In this document: one piece after another, positions 1-5,398 of the stretch
Layout of the letters: each line of letters starts with the position of its first letter
How positions within the stretch are numbered: the stretch's first letter is position 1
DNA from: Cacconaster sp045114175
GTDB taxonomy: Bacteria; Bacteroidota; Bacteroidia; Bacteroidales; UBA932
Length of the DNA: 19,233 nucleotides
Direction: 5' to 3'
NCBI GenBank assembly: GCA_045114175.1
Contig: JBGUJZ010000032.1
Location: 1 to 19,233 of the forward strand
Program-made: the position numbers and the translations under genes
Notes under the pieces: model-generated
What the model was told of the DNA's origin: nothing
What the model saw: the letters and a program-made list of their open reading frames with translations, nothing else
Database searches by the model: none

Positions 1-110
1 ACAAAAGAATTAACGCTTCGCTCTTGATTTTAATCGTGTTAAAATCGGTACTTGCTTGTACTTTGTTCTTCCAATCTTTCAATGAACGGTCCCGCCTCTT
101 TCGAAACGGG
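1..110 (-). other. Probable rRNA-operon leader (rRNA itself outside the window)
   Basis: No protein gene fits here. Read on the minus strand, the stretch follows a strong Bacteroidota-type promoter. It begins with a perfect 8-bp stem (CGGTCCCG at 87-94 with CGGGACCG at 107-114) at or near the likely transcript start, followed by a boxA-like element. Such leaders normally precede 16S rRNA in this phylum, and this one runs leftward off the edge. No rRNA sequence is present in the window, so the identity of the downstream gene is inferred from promoter strength, boxA resemblance and the absence of any start codon context. A tRNA cluster or a different stable RNA is the main alternative. Confidence 0.42.
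71..88 (-). promoter_or_regulatory. boxA-like antitermination element
   Basis: The minus strand reads CGTTCATTGAAAGATTGG. This closely resembles the boxA of bacterial rRNA leaders (the TGTTCTTTGAAAACTGG type), which binds NusB/NusE to prevent premature termination. It sits just downstream of the promoter-proximal hairpin. The resemblance is visible by eye only; function is inferred. Confidence 0.35.
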
Positions 111-114
111 ACCG

Positions 115-145
115 CAAAGGTGAGAATATTTTTTTAATCCGCAAA
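115..145 (-). promoter_or_regulatory. Bacteroidota-type promoter reading leftward
   Basis: On the minus strand a TTTG (-33 box, 142-145) is followed by a 19-base A/T-rich spacer and CACCTTTG (-7 box, 115-122, consensus TAnnTTTG). Long A and T runs at 146-175 just upstream could act as an UP-like element. The spacing matches the primary sigma factor promoters of Bacteroides. The predicted start falls near 105-110, within the first arm of the leader hairpin. Confidence 0.6.
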
Positions 146-175
146 ATAATTTTTCACGAATTTTTAAAAAATTTT

Positions 176-577
176 CTACTTCTTTTTCGTGGGTTTTGCT
201 TTCTTCATCGCAATCAGAGCATTAGCCAACTGATCCGGGCAAGAGGTCGGACGGCGGCCACAGGTAATACCCTGTAATTTTTCAATAGCCTCATCCATTT
301 TCATGCCTTTGACAAGCGCACCAATGCCTTTCGCGTTGCCGTTGCAGCCACGGGTGTACTTCACGGATTCAATCACATCACCCTTTACTTGGATTTCAAT
401 ATTCACCGAGCAAACGATGTCGTCGGGGCGGTAGTTAACCGTACGGATACCATCTTCAATCACGTCGGAGATGATGCCGGCCGGCTGAACCTCTTTCTGC
501 TGTTTCTGCGCATCAGCGGTAGCGTTGAAGCCGAACAGCATCAAACCTGCAGCCAGGATAGAGAGAAAAGTCTTCAT
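176..577 (-). CDS. Exported TSCPD-domain (TIGR03905-like) protein
   Basis: The 133-residue product begins with a clear signal peptide: MK, then a hydrophobic core of about 17 residues, then a likely cleavage after ADA near residue 23. The mature part matches the TSCPD / TIGR03905 family, normally a free-standing cytoplasmic protein of about 80 residues and also seen at the C terminus of some ribonucleotide reductases. The four family cysteines are visible: C56, C78 (in RGCNGNAKGI), C106 and C113 (in PTSCPDQL). They suggest metal binding, which is inferred. A lysine-rich tail ends the protein. It is 12 bases downstream of the ribbon-helix-helix gene and probably the last gene of the HU-rng operon. 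The molecular function is unknown; the family assignment is firm from the TSCPD motif. Confidence 0.85.
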   Translation of the reverse strand: MKTFLSILAAGLMLFGFNATADAQKQQKEVQPAGIISDVIEDGIRTVNYRPDDIVCSVNIEIQVKGDVIESVKYTRGCNGNAKGIGALVKGMKMDEAIEKLQGITCGRRPTSCPDQLANALIAMKKAKPTKKK

Positions 578-589
578 TCTGTATAAAAA

Positions 590-826
590 TTAAAAAAGTT
601 TCGGATAGTTGTCATTGGCCTGCTCCATGATGTGGGAGATGATAATGCTCCGGAAGAAGGCGGATTTGGTACGGATACCATACTTCTCGCAAAACTGGTT
701 AATGGCGGAAATCTCCCGTTCGTTGAACAGGATGGCTTTGCGGTACTTGCGGGTCAGTCCATTCTGGCGGCCGCCCTGGAAGTCCAGGGGGAGAGACGTT
801 TTGCGTTTGGTTGACTTTCTGGCCAT
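590..826 (-). CDS. Small ribbon-helix-helix-like DNA-binding protein
   Basis: The product is 78 residues and strongly basic at the N terminus (ARKSTKRKTS). The second half has the layout of a ribbon-helix-helix fold: a short strand (YRKAILFN, about residues 28-35), a helix (EREISAINQFCEKYGI), a turn and a second helix (TKSAFFRSIIISHIMEQ). Proteins of this Arc/MetJ-like shape usually dimerise and bind palindromic operators through the strand. The ATG at 826-824 overlaps a 16-bp perfect palindrome, a possible self-operator. It lies 25 bases after the RNase G/E stop and 12 bases before the TSCPD gene, so cotranscription is likely. No exact family is recognised, and the fold call is from sequence pattern only. 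Confidence 0.72.
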   Translation of the reverse strand: MARKSTKRKTSLPLDFQGGRQNGLTRKYRKAILFNEREISAINQFCEKYGIRTKSAFFRSIIISHIMEQANDNYPKLF

Positions 827-841
827 ATATTATATAATATA
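826..841. promoter_or_regulatory. 16-bp perfect A/T palindrome over a start codon
   Basis: TATATTATATAATATA is identical to its own reverse complement. It fills most of the gap between the RNase G/E stop and the ribbon-helix-helix gene and touches the first base of that gene's ATG. It could be an operator for the adjacent gene product or simply an A/T-rich spacer; the sequence cannot decide. Confidence 0.4.
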
Positions 842-851
842 AGTGTATCCG

Positions 852-2402
852 TTACTGCTCAATCTCTTCTCCGTGCTCATTGCACCACACGGACTGGAGA
901 ATCGTATAGTTGGTATCGGCTTCAATACGGATCCGACAGTGGTACTTGCGTTCCCACTTGCGGCGGTATGAATGAAACCCTTTGGTGAGGTACGCCTCAA
1001 GAATCGGGCCAACCCGCAACACGAAGCGGTTGATATTCTTCTCCTTGACGTAATAGGCGAGCTGACGTTCGAGCACCTCGTCCTGCAGGATGGTCGGGCC
1101 GATTTTGCCAGAACCGTGGCAGGTAGGGCAGGTTTCGAGCGTCTGGATTTCCGTTACGGGGCGCACCCGCTGGCGGGTAATCTGCATCAGGCCGAACTTG
1201 GTGAGCGGCAGTACCGTATGTTTGGCGCGATCGCTGGACATCAACTCCTGCATATGTTTGAAGAGCTGGTTGCGGTGCTCCACGTTGTCCATATCGATGA
1301 AGTCCACGATGACGATGCCGCCCATATCGCGCAGGCGCATCTGGCGGGCAATCTCTTCTGCCGCATTCATGTTGACTTCCAACGAGTTGTCTTCCTGATC
1401 GGCCATTTTGGTGCGGATACCACTGTTGACGTCGATCACGTGCAGCGCCTCGGTATGCTCAATCACCAGGTAAGCCCCCTTCTTGATTGAAACGATCTTG
1501 CCGAAGGAACCTTTGATCTGACGGGTAACGTCGAAATGGTCGAAGATCGGCTCGTGGCCCTTGTAAATCTTGGCAATCTTGGCCTGCTCCGGAGAGATGA
1601 GGGTGATGTAGTCCACCACCTCGCGCAGCACATTCTCGTCGTTCACCCAGATGTTGGTGAAGGAGTCGTTGAGCAGGTCGCGAAGAATGGTGGTGGTGCG
1701 GGTATTCTCGGAGAAGAGCAGCCGGACCGACTTGGATTCGGCGAGCTTGGGCCAGGAATCCTCCCACTTGCGGATCAGCGAGCGTAATTCAGCATCCAGC
1801 ACAGCGGCTTTCTTGCCCTCTGCTGCGGTGCGGATAATCACGCCGTAATTCTTTGGTAAAATACTGTAAACCAGACGCTCCAGACGATGGCGCTCCTCCT
1901 TGGAGGAGATCTTCTGGGAGATGTTTACTTTTTCCGCGAAGGGCAGCAGCACCATGTTGCGGCCGGCGATAGAGATTTCTGCCGTCAGACGGGAACCCTT
2001 GGTAGAGATGGGCTCCTTGACAATCTGTACGATAATCGGCTGGCCGGGTGAAAGATGCTCCCCTATCTTCCCCTCTTTCTCCAACGTCTGGTCAATCCGG
2101 ATGTCGGAATAGAAGGTCGTGAAGTCGCGGTTCGGATTCAGATTCCGTGCGAAGTGGTCGAATGCCTTGAAATTGAGGCCTAGGTCAAGGTAGTGGACGA
2201 AGGCGTCCTTCTCGTCGCCGATATCCACGAAGGCGGCATTGAGCGACGGAATGATCTTTTTGACCTTGCCCAAATAGACATCGCCTACATGATAGCCTGT
2301 ACCGGCGATATCTTCCGTATTGTACTCGATGAGACGATGGTTCTCCAGCAAGGCCAGCGAGATTTCGTGCTGCCTGACGTCTATGATAAGATCCTTGTCC
2401 AT
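852..2402 (-). CDS. rng: Ribonuclease G/E family endoribonuclease
   Basis: A 516-residue single-strand-specific endoribonuclease of the RNase E/G family, acting in rRNA maturation and mRNA turnover. Numbered from the chosen start, the S1-like N-terminal part contains GDVYLGKVKKIIPSLNAAFV. The catalytic metal-binding aspartates are D324 in HVIDVNSG and D367 in IVIVDFIDMDN, 43 residues apart as in E. coli RNase E. The Zn-link cysteines are C425 and C428 in TCPTCHGSG. There is no long E. coli-type scaffold tail, so it is RNase G-sized. An upstream ATG at 2423 would add seven residues (MFLRHNL), but it lies in the T-run after a hairpin; the ATG at 2402 gives the usual MDKDLIID beginning. It is downstream of HU and the AURKAIP1/COX24 mini-gene. 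Confidence 0.95.
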   Translation of the reverse strand: MDKDLIIDVRQHEISLALLENHRLIEYNTEDIAGTGYHVGDVYLGKVKKIIPSLNAAFVDIGDEKDAFVHYLDLGLNFKAFDHFARNLNPNRDFTTFYSDIRIDQTLEKEGKIGEHLSPGQPIIVQIVKEPISTKGSRLTAEISIAGRNMVLLPFAEKVNISQKISSKEERHRLERLVYSILPKNYGVIIRTAAEGKKAAVLDAELRSLIRKWEDSWPKLAESKSVRLLFSENTRTTTILRDLLNDSFTNIWVNDENVLREVVDYITLISPEQAKIAKIYKGHEPIFDHFDVTRQIKGSFGKIVSIKKGAYLVIEHTEALHVIDVNSGIRTKMADQEDNSLEVNMNAAEEIARQMRLRDMGGIVIVDFIDMDNVEHRNQLFKHMQELMSSDRAKHTVLPLTKFGLMQITRQRVRPVTEIQTLETCPTCHGSGKIGPTILQDEVLERQLAYYVKEKNINRFVLRVGPILEAYLTKGFHSYRRKWERKYHCRIRIEADTNYTILQSVWCNEHGEEIEQ

Positions 2403-2414
2403 CAAATTGTGTCT

Positions 2415-2453
2415 TAAAAACATCTAAAGCGGACTGACTACAATCCGCTTTAG
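2415..2453 (-). terminator. Hairpin plus T-run ahead of rng: terminator or attenuator
   Basis: A perfect 10-bp stem (CTAAAGCGGA at 2424-2433 with TCCGCTTTAG at 2444-2453) encloses a 10-base loop. On the minus strand it is followed within three bases by TTTTT (2416-2420). That is the form of an intrinsic terminator for the HU/mini-protein transcript, and it sits 22 bases before the chosen rng start. Partial readthrough would attenuate rng; alternatively the stem may be a target for RNase autoregulation, as the 5' leader is in E. coli rne. Confidence 0.55.
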
Positions 2454-2493
2454 AGCTTGTTCGTCATTTTCAGGGGAAAAATGGCGCAGACAA

Positions 2494-2583
2494 TTATTTC
2501 TTCTTATGTCTGTTCTTGCGCAAACGTTTCTTACGTTTGTGCGTCGCCATTTTGTGCCTCTTGTGTTTCTTTCCGTTTGGCAT
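2494..2583 (-). CDS. AURKAIP1/COX24-domain ribosomal mini-protein
   Basis: A 29-residue, extremely basic protein starting MPNGKKHKRHKMATHKRKKR and ending RHKKK, read from an ATG at 2583 to a TAA at 2494. Its KRHKxATHKRKKRLRKxRHK pattern is that of the AURKAIP1/COX24 domain proteins annotated throughout Bacteroidota, which are related to mitochondrial ribosomal protein mS38 and are ribosome components in this phylum. It lies 31 bases downstream of HU and is followed by a hairpin and then rng. It is below usual gene-length limits and easily missed. The family match is confident; which ribosomal site it occupies here is known only by analogy. Confidence 0.88.
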   Translation of the reverse strand: MPNGKKHKRHKMATHKRKKRLRKNRHKKK

Positions 2584-2614
2584 TTTAAGGTATTGTTAGA
2601 TTGTTTATGTCAGA

Positions 2615-2887
2615 TTATTTGACTTTGCTGACAAAGACCTTAGCCGGCTTGAAGGACGGAATGTTGTGTGCAGGAATGACGATGGTCGTGTTCTTGGAGA
2701 TGTTGCGAGCCGTCTTCTTAGCGCGTTTCTTGATGACGAAACTGCCGAATCCGCGGAGATAGACGTTTTCACCTTTTGCGAGGGAAGCTTTAACGCTATC
2801 CATGAAACCTTCAACGACTTTCTGGGCAACAACTTTTTCTACGCCCTGTGCTTTTGCAACTTCGTTTACGATGTCTGCTTTAGTCAT
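2615..2887 (-). CDS. HU family DNA-binding protein
   Basis: A 90-residue nucleoid protein that binds and bends DNA as a dimer. The start at 2887 gives the family beginning MTKADIVNEVAK; an in-frame ATG at 2956 would add 23 unrelated residues and overlaps the promoter -7 box, so it is rejected. The dimer signature NVYLRGFGSFVIKKR occupies residues 41-55 and the DNA-binding arm residues 55-80. At the arm tip, where E. coli HU has RNPQTG with the intercalating proline, this protein has R61-N62-I63-S64-K65-N66, so the proline is isoleucine. That pattern is common in Bacteroidota HU proteins. It is the first gene of the operon leading to rng. Confidence 0.95.
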   Translation of the reverse strand: MTKADIVNEVAKAQGVEKVVAQKVVEGFMDSVKASLAKGENVYLRGFGSFVIKKRAKKTARNISKNTTIVIPAHNIPSFKPAKVFVSKVK

Positions 2888-2953
2888 GATAATGATATTT
2901 ATGATGTTAGTAAATGTGTCCAACCCATTGGGAATAACCCGTGTTTGGGTCTG

Positions 2954-2982
2954 CAAAAATAGTTAAATTTTTTAGAATCAAG
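2954..2982 (-). promoter_or_regulatory. Promoter of the HU-rng operon
   Basis: The minus strand has CTTG (2979-2982), a 17-base A/T-rich spacer and a perfect TAnnTTTG box, TATTTTTG (2954-2961). Transcription should begin near 2945, giving a leader of about 60 bases before the HU ATG. It begins only 19 bases after the stop of the EF-hand gene. Confidence 0.65.
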
Positions 2983-3001
2983 AAAAAGAACTTAAAAATT
3001 A

Positions 3002-5254
3002 TCAGTTTTCAGGGGTGACAGAGGCCGTTGTCTCCGCATCTGCGGGGGTTTCTGCCGGGGTCTCCACCACTTCTGCTACCGGTTCTTCAGCGGTCTTACC
3101 ACCGAAGAGTCCCCATTTCTTGAGCGTGCCGTTCCAGTAAAGGATACCAAAGGCGATACCCAGCACGAGGATTGTGCAGAGGATACCACGGAGCCATTTT
3201 TTCCAACACGGGGTCTTCTTCTCTGCGAAGGGATCCGGAGCATTCTTCAGGACCGGATACTTGGCCACGGTGGTCAGCGTCTTACCAAAGAGAATGTTGA
3301 TCAGGATGGAAGAGTTGACAGCCCAGCCGTTTGCATTGAGCACCGGACCCAGGTTACGTTTACGAAGCTTCTGCCATGCCAGGAACATCGAAGGGCCGCT
3401 GATGCAGATCACGATGATGAGCAGCACGATGAGCGGCGTGTACCAATGTGCGATCAGGGCGGCGAGGGCCGTGGTCAGGAAGCCGACGGCCAGGCCGATG
3501 GCAGCAAAGATACCGGCGAACTTGGCAATGTCGAACGAGGAGGTTGCCTTGTTCACAGCGGCTGCGCCAGCCTGCTTGTCTTCCGGATTCGTAGGTACGT
3601 TGACCTTACCGGCGGATTCGGTCATATTGCTGTTGACCTTTGCCTCTTTCTCAGCCGCACGTTTGTTGATGCGCTCCGTGATGGAGTTGGCAAAGCGACG
3701 GTACGGGCTCCAGAATGCCTGCTTGATGCTGAGCGGGTTCTCGATGATCTTGGTGACGGTAGCGTCCCAGATTTCACCGGCACGGTCATAGAAGATGGCG
3801 TTCTTGCCCGGGCGCAGGTTGGCGAGCTTCCCGTCCGTCATCACAGCGCCGATGGTCATGGAAGTGCCTTTCGTGCGATGCACGCAGTTGCAGTAAATCA
3901 GATACATACCGCCATAGCTGGCCGTTTCTGCCTGCTTGCCCATGTCTTCCACCTTGAAGCAGAGGTTGCAGCAGCGCTCGTCGATATAGAGTTCACCGAC
4001 CTCGAACATCGCGCGGAGAGAGCGGTCGGGTGTATAGAGTTCCGTGAAGGAGACGTAGTTGCAGAGGAACTTATAGAACCAGCGATAGAGATGGAGCAGT
4101 TTGTCCACCTCGGCGATGGCATTGGCCTCTTCTTCAAGCGCCTTGTCGGAAGCGATCAGTTCGAGCAATGCAGCCTTGCGGTCTTCTTTGAGGATGGCGT
4201 TGACGGCATCCAGGCCGAGCGGCTCGACCTCTGCACCGGCCTTGGCACCGCACCATGCGGTATAAGCGGCGAACTTAGCCAGAACGGCGTTCCACTGTGC
4301 TTCGGTGATTCCCTTTGCATCCGGATAGTCAACATCCAGGGCCAGCGCACGGCAAGTGGCGACAGCAGCCTGCCAGGAGGGGTTGACGGCGTCGTAAGCG
4401 AGAAGGCCTTCTGCGTTGGGGCGAGCCAGCGGATAGGTAGCAATCTCCGCCCCTTCCGTTGCGAGGTTGTTCCCGCTGATGGCTGCAATCTTGTCTGTAG
4501 AAACATCCACAGCGCCAGCGCAATCGCCATTGAAAGCAATCAGTTTGCAGCGGACAAAGAAGTCAGCCACCTTGTCTTTGATGGCTTCGCAGGCTGCCAG
4601 TGCATCTGCGGTTTTATCGCCATACGGGAAGACGGAATCGTCTGCGGCAGCCTTCCAAGCGGAATAAGCGGCGCAGTCGGCATAGAACTTTTCAATATGG
4701 TCCGCATCGGTACCCGGCTCGCCGCTACGGTCTGCCAGTGCACCTTCCAGTTCTACGATCTTGGTGATTAGTTCCTGCAGCGGAGCCTCCTCTGCGGTAG
4801 CGGGGGTGATGATGCCGTCGCCGTTGAAGCGGGTCTTCGCAAAAATGGCAGCGCGGTCAGCCACGTCTGCCAGCGAGATTTCTTCCTTCTCCAGGCCAAG
4901 ATTTGCGAGGATCTGGCGGGCCGCTTTGAGCAGGCGGGCGCCCGTCTCGTTTTCCGTGTTGATCTGATTCAGCGGGAGCGTATCTGCGCCTTTGAGAATC
5001 AGGTCTTTATCTTTGATAATGGAGGTCAGCCAGGTGGCAGCGCCAGTCACCTCACCTACGTGGATGGTGCCGTCGTTGTTGGAATCGAGAATCTGCAGCG
5101 TGGCAGCATCGAATTCCAAACCTTTGGACGGGCAGCTGAGCACGGTCCATTTTTTCTGATCAAGTTCTGCGAGGTGGGCGATGTCCTCTCCGGAGGCGAT
5201 CTTCACGCGGGTGACTCCTCCGAGGGAGCAGTAGTTCCATTTGTAATCTGACAT
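3002..5254 (-). CDS. Large EF-hand membrane protein, function unknown
   Basis: A 750-residue protein starting MSDYKWNYCSLGG, a conserved Bacteroidota type without an assigned function. A canonical 12-residue EF-hand loop is at residues 57-68 (DSNNDGTIHVGE, calcium ligands at positions 1, 3, 5 and 12). A weaker second loop is near 154-165 (FNGDGIITP). The middle is alanine-rich and helical. There is no signal peptide. Three hydrophobic segments lie near the C terminus, about 579-602, 606-628 and 688-706, followed by an acidic Pro/Ala/Glu/Thr tail. A cysteine-rich patch (CCNLCF, YCNC) lies in the middle. The reading frame stays open far upstream opposite lon, but the start at 5254 is fixed by the conserved N terminus and a TAnnTTTG box 38 bases upstream. 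It is divergent from lon. Calcium-responsive membrane function is inferred only. Confidence 0.85.
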   Translation of the reverse strand: MSDYKWNYCSLGGVTRVKIASGEDIAHLAELDQKKWTVLSCPSKGLEFDAATLQILDSNNDGTIHVGEVTGAATWLTSIIKDKDLILKGADTLPLNQINTENETGARLLKAARQILANLGLEKEEISLADVADRAAIFAKTRFNGDGIITPATAEEAPLQELITKIVELEGALADRSGEPGTDADHIEKFYADCAAYSAWKAAADDSVFPYGDKTADALAACEAIKDKVADFFVRCKLIAFNGDCAGAVDVSTDKIAAISGNNLATEGAEIATYPLARPNAEGLLAYDAVNPSWQAAVATCRALALDVDYPDAKGITEAQWNAVLAKFAAYTAWCGAKAGAEVEPLGLDAVNAILKEDRKAALLELIASDKALEEEANAIAEVDKLLHLYRWFYKFLCNYVSFTELYTPDRSLRAMFEVGELYIDERCCNLCFKVEDMGKQAETASYGGMYLIYCNCVHRTKGTSMTIGAVMTDGKLANLRPGKNAIFYDRAGEIWDATVTKIIENPLSIKQAFWSPYRRFANSITERINKRAAEKEAKVNSNMTESAGKVNVPTNPEDKQAGAAAVNKATSSFDIAKFAGIFAAIGLAVGFLTTALAALIAHWYTPLIVLLIIVICISGPSMFLAWQKLRKRNLGPVLNANGWAVNSSILINILFGKTLTTVAKYPVLKNAPDPFAEKKTPCWKKWLRGILCTILVLGIAFGILYWNGTLKKWGLFGGKTAEEPVAEVVETPAETPADAETTASVTPEN

Positions 5255-5291
5255 AGCTATAGTATTGATATTGTTTGCGTAGTACAACATA

Positions 5292-5299
5292 CAAATATA
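5292..5299 (-). promoter_or_regulatory. -7 promoter box for the EF-hand gene
   Basis: TATATTTG on the minus strand is a perfect TAnnTTTG match, 38 bases before the ATG. No TTTG stands at the ideal -33 distance. The rest of the 144-base divergent gap (5255-5398) shows no convincing promoter for lon. Confidence 0.5.
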
Positions 5300-5398
5300 A
5301 CAATTATTTTGGCACAATGATTGACAAATTACCCTTACCGCCTCGAAAAACGCAGTTTGGGGCTGAAAGAAGTATTTCTTATGACAAAATGACATACA

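Noticed and set aside
2403..2423. Upstream ATG for the RNase G/E gene
   Set aside because: The extra MFLRHNL residues fall in the T-run after a hairpin and are not part of the usual N terminus; 2402 preferred.
2888..2956. Upstream ATG for HU
   Set aside because: It adds 23 non-family residues and overlaps the promoter -7 box.
3446..4771. 441-residue plus-strand open frame
   Set aside because: It is opposite the EF-hand gene, with no recognisable domain and no promoter; an antisense shadow.
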